Below, piece by piece: positions 44,385 through 56,116 of a DNA stretch of 64,000 nt. A program made the translations under genes and the position numbers. Every line of letters begins with the position of its first letter. Within the stretch, counting starts at the first letter, position 1. The stretch is from Tretioscincus oriximinensis (Eukaryota; Chordata; Lepidosauria; Squamata; Gymnophthalmidae). The stretch is taken from the NCBI GenBank assembly GCA_022410635.1, contig JAJVDF010000363.1, forward strand, positions 39,137 through 103,136. The letters are read 5' to 3'. The notes under the pieces were generated by a model. That model was not told the origin of the DNA. It made no database searches and was given only the letters and a program-made list of their open reading frames with translations.

Positions 44385-44790
44385 AAAAACACAGTAATAC
44401 ACAGCAAACAAGATTAATATGCTGGATTTCGTATAGCAAAATCACAAGTCAAACACTTCCCAAGTGTCTAGGACTATGTGATGTATTTTCATATGATGCG
44501 CGCAGATCCAGTTAAGGTGGTCTTTCAGATCATGATTTTGTCAATGTTTATTGTTTTCAAATGTTGGTTGAGATCTTTTGGCACAGCACCCAGTGTGCTG
44601 ATTACCAGTGGGACCACCTGCACTGGTTTATGCCAGAGTTGTTGCAGTTCAATTTTGTGATCCTAATATTGGCTGATTTTTTTCCTGTTGTTTTCCNTCA
44701 ATTTGATCGTCACCTGGCTAGGCGACATCAATGATCCACACGTTTTTCTTTTCCACAATCGTGAGGTCTGGTGTATTGTGTTCGGTGTAT
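44385..44790 (-). mobile_element. non-LTR retrotransposon ORF2 C-terminus (possibly R4/Dong-like)
   Basis: Minus-strand reading with a few stops gives 'TPDLTIVEKKNVWIIDVA', 'PGDDQIEEKQQEKISQY', 'KIELQQLWHKPVQVVPLVIS', 'LGAVPKDLNQHLKTINIDKI'. This C-terminal block after the RT is seen in R4/Dong-like and related LINEs; the clade is my best guess. The 3' UTR runs to the GAT repeat. One unresolved base is at 44697. Confidence 0.6.
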
Positions 44791-44868
44791 TTATTGTTAT
44801 TATTGTTATTATTGTTGTTATTGTTATTATTGTTATTATTGTTATTATTGTTATTATTGTTATTATTG
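44789..44868. repeat. (TTATTATTG)n-type microsatellite
   Basis: About 80 bases of TTATTG/TTATTATTG units. It produces spurious Leu-rich, Tyr/Cys-rich and Ile/Val-rich open frames on the plus strand. Confidence 0.95.
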
Positions 44869-44869
44869 T

Positions 44870-46945
44870 GCCCCCGTTGTGTGCTCACAGCCCATGATGG
44901 CTTTTGTCACAGCACCTGGAAAAGAATCAAGAAAGGCAGGATTTCTACTGGTGGTGTAACTTGACAGCAGTTTGCTACATTTCTCACCCCAACCCTGTCC
45001 AAATTAGAAGCAAAAACCACGATCTGTTTCAGAACTGAATCTAATATGGGAGGACAATGTTAAGGAGAAGTTTGAATATTAAATATAATGTTTTTAACAG
45101 AAAAAAAATGTGTATTATAACTTGTAATGGGTGAACCCACCAGAGACCTGCAGCTCTAGTATATCAGAGTTAAAAGACTGAAGTGTTCTGCAGCATGTTT
45201 TTGTATATTCCCATTCCTAATATCTGATTTATGTCAATTCATCTCTCTGACACAAAGATCATCCCAAGTTTGAGATCCTAATTATTATCCAATAAGCTTC
45301 ACTTAATATATAGAGTCATATTAATGATTAATTTTGCACTACAGTATAATATTCTAGAGTTTCATATGTTTATAATACTCTGACCTTGCATAATTAAAGA
45401 AGGAATAAATCATAGAACTGTAATTATTACTGCTTATTTTGCATTGTGAGAAAAACAAATTTATTACCTACTGTGTGAATCTTCCCCAAGGGCATCCGGT
45501 ATGCTGTTAGAGACAAAGTACTGAACTGGATTAGATGCGTTGGATCTGGCAAAGCTGTTTTTATGTTGCTGTTCTTTAGATCATGTATGTTTCAGCTCTT
45601 TATGAATCTGTGATGTGTTATTTGTCATCCAAGGCCTGTGGCTTTATGTCAAGCCTTTGAAGCTTGTGGCAAATGACACTTTTTAAACTGGAAGAATTGT
45701 TAACATCAAGTGATGAATTATGTATGAAGTGCTGCTGCAGGGCTGGGGGCCAGAATACCAAATATTGCTTAGCATTAAATTTCAGTTTTAAATAACAATC
45801 TCCTCCCGTTCATTTATGAAGCAAGATGAGAATCAAGCTAGAGATATTTGTCTTTATCATGATTTTCAGAGAAGGAGGCAACAACTGTCTCTCTTTCCTC
45901 TCTTACTCTTAATTGTATTTTTTATCACCAATCAAAGCATACGGATACATCTAGATGTACATCAGTGGCAACAGTCAAAACCAGATATAAGCTATTTATC
46001 AGATATCTTATTCAGACCAAATTCTCATAGGTGTAGATAATTTTAAAAGATGAAAAACATTGCAGCCGTAATTTCAGGAGTTCCTTTTGGTCTACAACTC
46101 TCATTATTTTTAGCTGCATCAAGAGATTGTTTACAAATTCTATGTATATGGATATTTTGGAATATCCTGTCTTTCCAGATGTTAACTGGCTGGGCATGAT
46201 GTGTGTGTGTGTGCGTGCGCGCGACCAATCTACACTAACATACAAATGAATGAAATCTAAAAACTGACTATTTGGACTCCTAATCAGAATTAACCATAAG
46301 TGCCAATGATATTGAACAAAATTAACAAATGGAACGTTAAGAAAGGCAAGTGAATAACAAGAACAAGAACATAAAACATTTTTCCGAAAAATAATTTATG
46401 GACACCCAGGTGATAGTGTCTTCTTGTTTTTACACAAATAATAGGAAGCTGGGTTCAAAGCAGATGTTGAATTCTGGCAATAGAACTGAAAGGGTAGAGG
46501 GAAAAGCATGAGGCCCTGGAGCCTTGCCTTTGATTTCTCTGTGCTACACTTTGTCCTACAAAGGGCATTCAGAGAGATCAAAAAGGAAGGTTTAATTGGA
46601 GCCCTGCCCACTCCACTCTACTGCCTTGCCCACTCCACTTCTTGAGGTATCATTCAACATAAAACATTTGCTACTGAGATGAGGACAAGACAATGTGTCC
46701 AATGTTTCATGTACAAAACTGATAGAACTGGCAATGTGGTCCACATTCACTGAGGGTGTCAGGCAGACCATGTGGCTCAAAAAAGGTACAGTCGGGAGAT
46801 TCAGGAGACTCAGCCAAAGCAATAAGGCTGATGATGTGCAGTATTGCCTACTTGAGTCTATTACTTCACTTCCATGAAAAGCAGGGTTGGCCCTACTCAG
46901 ATAGACTTCGACAGAAAATTACAATGATTTCACATTTCTCAATAT
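44870..46945. other. unannotated sequence with (TG)n
   Basis: Unique-looking AT-rich DNA with a TG/CG repeat at 46198-46224. No exon or transposon was recognised. Confidence 0.5.
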
Positions 46946-46948
46946 AGG

Positions 46949-47862
46949 GTGCGTTCACACAGCTATCTTATTCCTCAGTCGGTGCAGGATGAGGGAGGTT
47001 CTGGCACACGTGTTAAGCGTGTTTCAGCAGTTGTCCCGCAATAAATGCCATTTATCCCAGAATAAACTATTGCTGGGATATTCAGGCATCATTGCTGAGA
47101 ACTAATGTCGCAGCCAACTTCTGTCATCTCGTAACCAACCCCCTTCCTCTCCCGTGTGAACACATTAGTGCGAGAGACAGGAGGGGAGAAGATGACAGGG
47201 AAGCACCACCTCCTTGCTTCTGTGGGGAAATCTGCCCGCCTTTTCTTAAGCCCAGCCAGCCTCCTACTTGCTTTCGGGAACTGCTGTCTGGAGATCTTCT
47301 CGGTGAAGCAACGAGGAGGACGTCATCACTGTCAAATGGTTCGGCTGAGGTGAGGAGGAGGTGGGGAGGTTGACAGGACGTTTCAATACTGCTCGTCGCT
47401 TCGCTGAGCCAATCTCCAGGCAGCAGCCCCCGAAAGCAGGCGGAGGGCAGTCTTGACTTAGGAAAAGGCTTCTCCTGATATGTAGCCCACTCTGCCACGT
47501 TGCTTTGGCTGTGCCCTTCTTCCAGCCAGCCCTCTGCCTGCTTTCGGGGTCTGCTGCCTGGAGATCGGCTCGGCGAAGCAATGAGCAGCATTGAGACGTC
47601 CTGTCAACCTCCTCTTCCTCATCTCAGCTGAACCATTTGACAGCGACAACTTCCTGCTCATTGCTTTGCCGAGCTAATCTCCAGGCAGTAGCCCCCGAAA
47701 GCAGATGGAGGGCTGGGTGGAAGGAGGGCACATCCGAAGCAACTCGGCGGAAATGGCTGCATATGATGAGAATTTAAGTATACGTGTGCACAGACATGCC
47801 ATTGCTATATTCCGGAATATAGCTTTATTCCAGTTTTTAGCGTGTCGTGTGAACACAGCCAA
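46949..47862. mobile_element. 914 bp composite MITE with internal palindrome
   Basis: Outer ends GGGTGCGTTCACAC and, reversed, GGCTGTGTTCACAC. Inside, 47255-47460 and 47515-47715 are inverted copies of each other: both carry 'gctttcggg..ctgctg(t/c)ctggagatc', 'gaagcaa(c/t)gag' and 'gacgtc..ctgtcaa' blocks in mirrored order. Related to 665-1062. GC-rich, so it holds many chance frames; no transposase was seen. Confidence 0.75.
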
Positions 47863-47864
47863 AA

Positions 47865-48440
47865 ATGAGATTTGGACTATAGATGAAGTTTGATACTATA
47901 AGGGTTATGATTCAAGAAGAGAAGCTGTCCAATTCGAAAAGAGAAAATGGTTTAGAAAATTTCCTTATTTATATGTCCCCCAGCTTCTAAAGTTATAAGA
48001 GATATTCTCTTGCTTAAAGTGATAATTGATTAAAAGGTGAACAAATTAACCCCAACTAATTGTACTCATTAGTAGTCTAGTGCCTTATAACCTATTTTGT
48101 ACCACATTTAATCTACTATTGGCAGGCTAAACTTACCTAAGGGAGTGAGAGCGTGACTTCTGTTCTTAGGATAAGTTAACCTTTGTAGAAATGCTGAGAA
48201 AATGTTTAGCAAGGTTTTCATAAACATTTGATAATAAATTTATCTGTCCAGATTTAGACTCTCTTGAGCTTTATGGGTTAATGCATATAAATGTGACTCA
48301 TCTTATTTATCTTCCACCCTAAAGTCATTTAATGTTGTTGTCTTATACATAAGAATTTTACGGTTGATAAAACCTATTGGTTGTATCAGCGTACACCAAA
48401 TATCTCAGCGTTAAAATACCAACCTGATCATGATATCCTT
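47865..48440. other. unannotated AT-rich sequence
   Basis: Nothing recognised before the LINE fragment. Confidence 0.5.
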
Positions 48441-48790
48441 AATCAAGAAATGAGGAACACACTCATGGTGATTAAAACAAACCTTGTTAAATGTTGGGGC
48501 AATGGTTTGATAGGACCTTTTGTCAAATTATTTATTAATTTGGTCCTTTCTATTTCACTCTTCCCTTTCTCCTATCTTCACCACAATCACATCCAAGAAG
48601 TCCCAGAAGATTGGAGAAGGGCAAATGTTGTTCCTATCTTAGAAAAAGGGAAAGACGGCAGACATATGGAACTACACATCTGTGAATCTGACTTCCTTGA
48701 ACTAATTATTAAACAGAAAACATGACAGTAATTAACCAGAACCAACACAGATTTGTAACAAACACACCATGTCAAACAAGTTCATATTTT
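48440..48790 (+). mobile_element. CR1/L2-type reverse transcriptase fragment
   Basis: The plus frame reads 'VPEDWRRANVVPILEKGK', the RT block that precedes NYRPISL in CR1-group LINEs. Downstream in a shifted frame are 'ELIIKQK' and 'NQNQHRFVTNTPCQTS'. Diverged. It lies inside the open frame 48381-48725. Confidence 0.75.
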
Positions 48791-48829
48791 TAAAGTGACA
48801 AAATCAATGCATGAGTTGATCAGGAAAAT

Positions 48830-49126
48830 GCTGGCTGTGGATGGAATTTTCCAGCCCTCCCTTTCTCCATTACTGTAATAATTTTTTTAACACATCTGAC
48901 AGTTCACAGTCAGATATTGGAAAAAGAGGGCAAAATTGCAGTAACGGGGAAGGTGATTTGGTTTTCATTGTTTAACAGTTCATTATCAGATGTTCTGTGT
49001 CTTCCCAATTATTACAATAACACTGCTTTTTCCATATCGTAACTGCAAATGTCAAATATTTTAAAAAGAGGAAATGATCACCATAATTGGGAAAGGAAGG
49101 GCTGGAAAATCCCACCCACAGCTGCC
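48830..49126. mobile_element. foldback element with ~135 bp arms
   Basis: 48832-48967 reads in reverse as 48990-49126: 'gctgtggatggaattttccagccct', 'cctttctcc', 'tattggaaaaag' and 'gcagtaac' all recur in order. Almost no spacer. No coding capacity. Confidence 0.65.
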
Positions 49127-49129
49127 TAG

Positions 49130-49955
49130 GATTGGATTGGAAAAGGGAGTTCCAACCTCCCTTTCTCTGCATAGAGGCAGATATCTCCATCCTCAAAAGT
49201 CAAAATTGCTGGGCCCACAGTTAACAATAGGAATGGGAAGTCTAATTTGGAGAGGAGAAAACTCAATTTGAATTCTGTCTCTTTTCCTGTCAAATTGGAC
49301 TAAAAAGGGACTGTCAGAAAATGGCCATGAAGTTTAGTTCTCGGTAGATATTGGTTGGAACTAGGACATACAGGAAGAAAGCATTTATTCATATCCCAAA
49401 ATATTCCCTCAGGGTGTTAGGCAAGATGTTTTGGAAGGAAACGGGCAAACCAAATAATTGCACAAGTCAAGGTACAGTAATTAAAATAAATTATTATACT
49501 TAAATGACTACATTTGCATTTCAATCTTGCTGCTCTCTCACTCAGAGCAGAGGTATTGCTTGCTCAAGAAACACTTCACTATCACAATCTGATAAATTTA
49601 AGATGATCTCATGGCACAATCAGCAAAACAATTATTTTTTCTTTTTTCTGGTGGCAGGAAAAGAACTATATATCAATTTATTAGTTCTGTTTAAAGTCAG
49701 TGAATCAAGATGTAGATAGGTGATTCTCCAATTGTGTTTGGGCAGGCTTAAAATAAAATAAAATAAATGGACTCAGACAGCAGTAAACGTTTTCTGATCA
49801 AAAAACGTTTTGGGTTAGCTCTGGCCCATAGGAAAAGGGGCTTTCTTGGGATTCCGCCCACCCCCTCAAAAAATAAAAAACAAACAAACCCTGGACTAAA
49901 ACCAAAGAAAGGTTATTTGCATTTTCTTTGGTCTGAGTCCAATTTTCTCAAACTT
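49130..49955. other. unannotated sequence
   Basis: It leads into the repeat at 49960. 49895-49940 has a small mirrored pair ('ggactaaaaccaaagaaa...tttctttggtctgagtcc') that may be the true left edge of that repeat. Confidence 0.45.
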
Positions 49956-49959
49956 GGCG

Positions 49960-50720
49960 TTCTTTATTCTCCAAGTGGGGAATTGTGCTCCTCTGTAAGA
50001 GTGAAATTCTCTGCCTGGAGAATAAAGCCTCTAATGCTGGCTCCCAGCTTCCTCACATGAGTTATTTAAAAATTGCATGAGAGTTAAAACTATGATTTTA
50101 AAATAGATGCCATGCCATGGCCATGAGAAATGGCAGCAGGCTTCAGTCCCCAGGTGGAGAATTACAAACTTGCAGAGAAGCACAATTTGTACCTGGAGAA
50201 CTAAAAAATAAAATGAAGGGTGGGGGTGGGGTGGGGTTCAGGTTTGGATCAGAAAGTGGATTTCTTGTTCTGATCAAGCTGGTTTTGCCTGGTTGTTCAT
50301 ATAAGCTGCAAATTAAAAAAAACCCACACAAATAAAAATATTAAAAAAAATAAAAAAGGGCAGAGGAGTTGATGTGTAAAGGGAGACGAACAAAAGCCAA
50401 ATGAAAGGATTAAGTTCAACTGCCTACATTTGTCTTTACACACCACCCCTTTGAAAAGTCCGTAATTGCCTGTGTTCAGGGGTAGTTTCTAGACCTCTCT
50501 TTCCCCTCCTCTGAACTGAATGACTCCACCCAGATTTAGTCTGAAATGGCTCCATTGTAAAAAGAAATGGGATTCAGTTTGGGACAACTGGAGTCAGTAG
50601 GGCTGGAAAATCTGACTCAGCCTCCTTTCTTCCCAAATTATACTTTTCTCTGCAGTGGGGACAGGGTCTCCCAGTCACATCTGTCTTGTGCACTTAAGTT
50701 GGTCTCTTTTCTAGGGAGAA
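49960..50720. mobile_element. long inverted-repeat element family, copy B
   Basis: It shares with 9060-10340 the 'ttattctccaag..gaattgtg' units (49970-50050), 'ggcttcagtccccaggtggagaatt' (50138), 'ataagctgca..ggattaag' (50300-50415) and, in reverse to the 9100-9480 arm, 'gtttctagacctctctttcccct' and 'ctggagtcagtagggctggaaaat'. Here only one arm is clear. Confidence 0.55.
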
Positions 50721-50974
50721 GTCCCATCTTTCAATGGCCACTCATTCCTTGCAATCTAAATTGCTTGTACCTTGATTGCATCTTGTTTAATTTTTATGCT
50801 TCTATGCCTTGTGATTATTGTTGAGCATGGAATGATGCCTCCAATTGCACAATTCCCACGACTCTCTTTGCTTGAATTTCTCTACCTCCAGGATATTTCA
50901 CACGTCTGATTCAGCAATTTTAAAATGTGATTCCTTTACTATTCATATCACTTTTTCACTCCGTGTACTGAAAC

Positions 50975-50988
50975 GCTATAAAGATGAG
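50975..50988. repeat. left 14 bp target duplication (GCTATAAAGATGAG)
   Basis: Repeated exactly at 51191-51204. Confidence 0.92.
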
Positions 50989-51190
50989 TCCAGCAAAGGA
51001 GCTAGTAGCACTTTGAGACTAACTTGAGAAAAGTGGTTGGCATAAGCTTTCGTAGACAGGTCTACTTCTTCTTTCGTAGATCTGTCTACGAAAGCTTATG
51101 CCAACCACTTTTCTCAAGTTAGTCTCAAAGTGCTGCTAGCTCCTTTGCTGGACTTTCTGCTAGACTAACACGGCTATTTCTCTGAAATTG
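50989..51190 (+). mobile_element. 202 bp back-to-back Penelope-like 3' ends
   Basis: Mirror image of the structure at 37111. Here the right arm carries the complete 3' end ('ggactttctgctagactaacacggctatttctctgaaattg') and the left arm is the shortened inverted copy. Arms pair over ~90 bp. Flanked by exact 14 bp target duplications. Confidence 0.93.
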
Positions 51191-51204
51191 GCTATAAAGA
51201 TGAG
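51191..51204. repeat. right 14 bp target duplication
   Basis: Same as 50975-50988. Confidence 0.92.
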
Positions 51205-51955
51205 TTTTGCCTACAGTCCAACCTCACCGGCTTCAGTTGCATCTTGATTAATTATAATCAAATTATTAACTCTCCCTTCTTCTAGTCTCCCTGCCTATCT
51301 ATATTTCTATCTTTAATTTAACAGGGCCAGCCAAATCTATTAGATGGATAATTGATTACACATTTGGAGTTTTCCAAATTTATTATTTGGAGATGGATGT
51401 CTTATTGAGATCAGAAGCAATTGATCTTGCCCTCTTTCTTCTAGATCATTAGATTATTTGCCTCATAACTGCAAAAATGTTGACATGCAGCTAGAAGCCA
51501 GCTCAGTAAGACACAATTCTCAGTGCAGTTTGGGCTACATGGAAATATTTGTCTTCTTCAGAGAGCTTGAGCTTTACACTGGATAGGCTGTTTCCAATTG
51601 TTCAACATTTTTCCCTTCAGTTCCCCTAACCTTCTTCAACAATCTTCTGGTTTTAGTCCTTCTGTAAAGAGTTTGTTTACACATGGTTTCATTTACATCC
51701 AATCACTAAAACAAAAACAAACTATTCCATGTATCAGCATGCAACCATGTTGTAGGAAACTGTGTTCAAAAATTACGGCTGTCAACATTAGGTATTTCCC
51801 TGCCATAATACAGTGGTTCCTACAGCAGAATCAGCATATTATACAAATGGGAAGGGGACCATAGCAAATCTCTGTACCCTGTTATTCCTTAATGCATGTG
51901 CTTCATGCAATGGATGCCTGGATAGTTTCAAAAGCTGATGGTGGCCTGTTTAATA
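51205..51955. other. unannotated sequence
   Basis: No repeat or exon was recognised. Confidence 0.5.
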
Positions 51956-51959
51956 CTAA

Positions 51960-52110
51960 GACAATATATCTTCAAATTTATGAATGACCTGGATATGGAA
52001 ATTGTTGGACTACTTAACAGGCATATGGATGATACCAACCTGTGGGATTTGGTTAACACCCAGCAAAACAAGGAGACAGCTTAATTTAAATAGCTCAAAA
52101 ACAGCTTGGA
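51960..52110 (+). mobile_element. diverged CR1 RT fragment
   Basis: 'caaatttatgaatgacctggatatgg' and 'atggatgataccaacctgtgg' correspond to the 'FINDLD' and 'ADDTKLW' region of CR1 RT (compare 11680-11740 reversed). Confidence 0.5.
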
Positions 52111-52388
52111 GAAACAAGGTGTATCTTCACAAGATAGTATATTTAAAGAAGAAAAATACATGACTCATATGCAGAATGAGGATGTGTGGCTTGCCATCTC
52201 TACACCAGAGAGAGGCTTGAATGTGGTTAAAGGCAGTGGAAATTGGCAGTGCATGATGGTGGTTGGAATGGCTAAAGCAATTCGTGGAGTCATTGAACCA
52301 GTGATACATGAATCCAGAATATTGCTTTATACTGTAGTAGTGAGTTGGTTTAAATTGAATGTCATTTTTTTAATAAAAAAACTGACCT

Positions 52389-52530
52389 CATAGAATCATA
52401 GAGTTGGAAGGGACCTCCAGGGCCGTTGGATCTAACCCCCTGCTCAATGCAGGATTCATTAAACCATCCCAGACAGATGACTGTCCAGTCTCTGTTTGAA
52501 GATTTCCAGCAAAGATGAACTCACCATAGA
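52389..52530 (-). mobile_element. classic CR1 3' end, (ATTCTATG)n type
   Basis: 'catagaatcatagagttggaagggacctccagggcc' is the reverse of the CR1 3' terminus common in birds and reptiles. It belongs to a different CR1 subfamily from the TTCTTATG copies. Confidence 0.85.
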
Positions 52531-52531
52531 A

Positions 52532-53560
52532 CTCATAGAAGTCCAGAACTATCAGTTGCCTCACCCAATAATCCAGACTCTCTATGGCACCTATATTCTA
52601 CTTGGAAGCCAATGAGTCTTATGTAAAAGATGCAGAGAGCTCAATGCTCCATGAAATGCAGCTACTGACATTACTTCTCTGGGTGGAAAAAGCAATATCA
52701 TGGTCATGTTACACAGGCACAGATATTGTTGCACAAGCACAGCAAAGATAATTATGCTTACATGTCCACGAAAGAGGGAATTTCTAGCAAGGAGGTCTTG
52801 TAGAGGGAGATTAGAAGGGGAAAAGGTAGCTAATGTTCAAAATGTATATAGTGAAGGTACCTGGAAATCTAAGAAGAGAGACTATTCATAGTTTAGAGGG
52901 AACTACTTAAGAGGCCCTATCCCAGATTCCTAAATAACAGCCATATAGCAGACTGTTATTTAGAAATGTACATAAGCTGGCCCTACACAATTGGTTCTAC
53001 ACAATCTGAAGCAGCTATAAAAATCCAGGTATAAGATGTCTCAGAAATGCATTGTCTGTTCCATATTCTATTTAGTTTTTTGGTTTTGTTTGCATATATG
53101 TTGAAAATTCTATATCTATTAAGAGATCTCTCGTTTAATTGTTTCTTTAAAAACTGCTGTCCCTTCCCAACTTTCACATACTCTTGTTATTATGTTAATT
53201 TGGTTTTTATTGTTAATAACCCTGAGACTTTTGGGTATAGGATGGTATAGAAATGTAAATAAATTAATAATATCCTTCCCATGTTGAGAAAGATTTGTTT
53301 CTGTTTGTATTTTTTGCTATTAAAATATGCAGTAAAGAGTGATGACTGATGATGATGATGATGATGATATGATGATGATATTGTTCCTATAGATTTGGGA
53401 CTCACCTGTTTCAAGTGCTGTAGTTGTTGGACAAGGTATCTTACAGTCCTGGATCCCACTAGGTGGCTTGTTTTCCATCAACTGTGCTTAAGTTCAAATT
53501 AGATCAGTTCAAATTAAACCAGTCTTGTTGGGTGTAGACCAAACCTCCCAGCTTGATTTC
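52532..53560. other. unannotated, with L2 tail and (GAT)n
   Basis: 53212-53275 ('aataaccctgagacttttgggtataggatggtatagaaatgtaaataaatt') is an L2-type tail, plus. 53346-53379 is a GAT microsatellite. Otherwise nothing. Confidence 0.6.
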
Positions 53561-53564
53561 ATCT

Positions 53565-53700
53565 GTCCACTTGATATATTGTCCATCAGCCTCCTTAACT
53601 AGCTCATTCAAAAAAATGTTGAATAATAACACCTTCAAGACAGATTAATGTTGGACTCCAGGTTGATGTATGATGCATTCATTAGATGTTCCACAAGTAG
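53565..53700 (-). mobile_element. diverged CR1 RT fragment
   Basis: 'ttcaaaaaaatgttgaataataacacc' then 'ggactccaggttgatg' weakly matches the 'atttatgaatatattgaaaagcaggggtccc...ctggggta' part at 11728-11775. Confidence 0.4.
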
Positions 53701-53704
53701 CTTT

Positions 53705-55605
53705 TTCTTATATTTCGCTATACAAACAGAACTACTAGTTTCCAAAATGAGCTACATGTTTTGTGCTTAGATTTATGATGATTCAAATGGTCATATTTTT
53801 GCCAGGCCTGTTTTTTGTGGCTTCTAGTTTGTAATTGAGATAATGGTGAAATGAATTATGTTTCTAGAAGACGTTACAAATGTAGATACTTACTTTTATA
53901 AGTTAGTATAAATGTCTATCTTGCCCATCACCTGTGGGTCTCAGGTCATATACAATTCTGTTGCTTGCTAGTATAGATTAAATTGTTTTTAACTTGTAGG
54001 TTAAATCTTTAAATCTCTGAATGTCTCTGGAAAGAAGAGGGAGGGGCAAGGAGTTCGAGGGAGGACAGGTATGTGGGTCTGAGGGAAGAAAGTTTGTGTT
54101 GCATAAATAAAGTCCTGTTCTTTTAAAGGAAGACCCATTATTTGTAGTTCTAACCCAAGATAGCTTGAATCACAACAGTTCATGAAGGTTTTGTGACTGG
54201 ACAATATTTGAATGAATCCCAGGGCTTGGAGTGATGTCATCAACATTATAAAGCTAGGGCCAGCTTGACAGCAGATGCTATATAACCTGGCCCAGCACAG
54301 CAGTAGGAACAGGGAAGGAACAACATAGGAAGAGGGAAGAAGAAACATGAGGATGAAGGGTAAGCCAGACCCCACCACCACCATTGTTGCATAAAATCTA
54401 GGCAACAGGCTTATTCCACTAGTGTTTTAACAATTTGTAATTTTTTTACTTGTGCTACCTGCCCTGGGACTTGTGATGAAGAGCAGGAGAAAAATGTCTA
54501 CATAAATAAAAGCCGTAGAATGCAAGCAAATGAACTCTCTACTCTAAGGGGATTCTAAGTTTCTAAAGGCACTTGGATAGCTACTTCTCAATTCTACTGC
54601 AAGTACTGGATTAGATGATTCTTTTGGTCTTTCAGTCATAGTTAATAACCTTGTGGAATAGATATAACCCAAAAACATTATTATCAAAATGGACTTAAGT
54701 TATTTAGAAACCGAAGGTGTTTTGTGACAAATCAGGCAAGATGATGATGATAATCTTTAATGAACAAGAGACTATTGTGCTAGACCACTGGAATAGGGAC
54801 CCGTTATTGTTTTGGGTCTGTGGGTTTTATATGCACTGGAAGTCAAAGTGGAAACAAAATTCCATTGACATTCATGAAAGTCACTGGGATGCAAACAATC
54901 AAAATATCACAGTACAACTTACACGTTACTAAAAAGATTGTTCCCTAGGAAGAAACGAAACAGAACAAAAACTTACCATTTTTATGAATCTGTCCATAGG
55001 CAGTAGCTTAAAAGGTGCAATTTCCTTTTCTGTGGTGTTGGAGAAATGAGAGAAATTTCATCAACTCCACTACTTCTTAGGATGAACTCACAGAATGGAT
55101 TCATTGTGAGGCAATTACTTTTCTTATTTGATAAGATAAATGCATAAAGCCAGGGGCATCTGTGCCTTTGTATGAAGTGGCTCAGACGGTTGTGTTCTGC
55201 CATTTCAAGCAATTGCCCCGAAAAAGAAACCAAGGTGGGAAAAGGCATTGATCCTTAAANAACACTATGTCATGATTGATGTTTGCAATTTCAGTGGATG
55301 AACTTGCGTCTTCATCCTAAACGCAGGGTTCACATTGCAGATGACAAGGCAAATATCTTTCCTGGGTATCCATTAAAAAAAATTGTGGAGACATGGAATG
55401 ACTGGTTAGAAGTGAATGTGTATAATAGGGACGGTTTTTTTTAATTCGGATCCTTCTGTCCAACAGATTGTTATCTATGTAATTGCAAAAAAGGGCTTTC
55501 CACATTTACCTTAAGTCCAGAAATGGATCCAGGGGTTTGATTCCAACATGCTAGTTTGGAGCAGAACAAGCCCAAGTCCCTCTTGTATGCCTTTCCCACA
55601 TTGGA
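53705..55605. other. unannotated; promoter-like block near 54230-54380
   Basis: 54228-54380 has TGATGTCATCA, a TATAAAG, then CTATATAACC, and 'atgaggatgaag' followed by a GTAAGC donor at 54361. It is followed by an L2-like tail (54462-54510), so the block may itself belong to a LINE or SINE. One unresolved base is at 55260. Confidence 0.35.
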
Positions 55606-55609
55606 CAAA

Positions 55610-56112
55610 GCTAGAAAATGGCACCCAGACCTGGTGTCGGATACCAAGGCTGACTAGTCTGTCTCCCACCAGGCAGCAGCACTAGACAGAGTATTAACGT
55701 GCTGGGGACAGCTGTCCACAGACACGTTGTAAAACCCCTGTGGCACAGTCAGTCCCACAATCAGGTCAACGAGTTCAAGGGAGTACGTTCAAGAGTAGTC
55801 ATTAAACAAGCCAGGCCAATACCAGAAATGTGGAACCACACGGTTGGGAACAAGATACAAACAAGGTCCGGTTACAGTCCAGGGTCAAGTACCAGAGGCT
55901 AAACAAACACTATCTCAGAGACCAAGTGACGAATTGCTTCCAGCAAAGTAAAGCCTTGAGCAGCTGGCTTATATACATCTCCTGCAATCTGGTAGCTTGA
56001 TTAGAAACAGCTGGTCCATCCAGGAGTGCTGACTCAGCAGGGAGTGGCTCTTGATGTTTGATCCTGGCCTCAAGATTCTCTATCTGAAAACTCACAGTNC
56101 TGCAACTCCAAG
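55610..56112 (-). mobile_element. LTR-like sequence
   Basis: The minus strand has TATATAAG near 55968-55976 with ~350 bp downstream ending 'tatccgacaccaggtctgggtgcca', which looks like an LTR end followed by a primer-binding-type site. No clear AATAAA was found. One unresolved base is at 56099. Confidence 0.4.
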
Positions 56113-56116
56113 AGAC

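Noticed and set aside
44688..44964. Leu-, Ile/Val- and Tyr/Cys-rich frames resembling membrane proteins
   Set aside because: They are three readings of one TTATTG microsatellite.
47092..47893. Multiple frames of 60-155 codons on both strands
   Set aside because: They arise from the GC-rich mirrored units of the composite MITE.
54001..54405. 134-codon hydrophobic minus-strand frame
   Set aside because: No domain, and it is antisense to the promoter-like block. It is likely chance.
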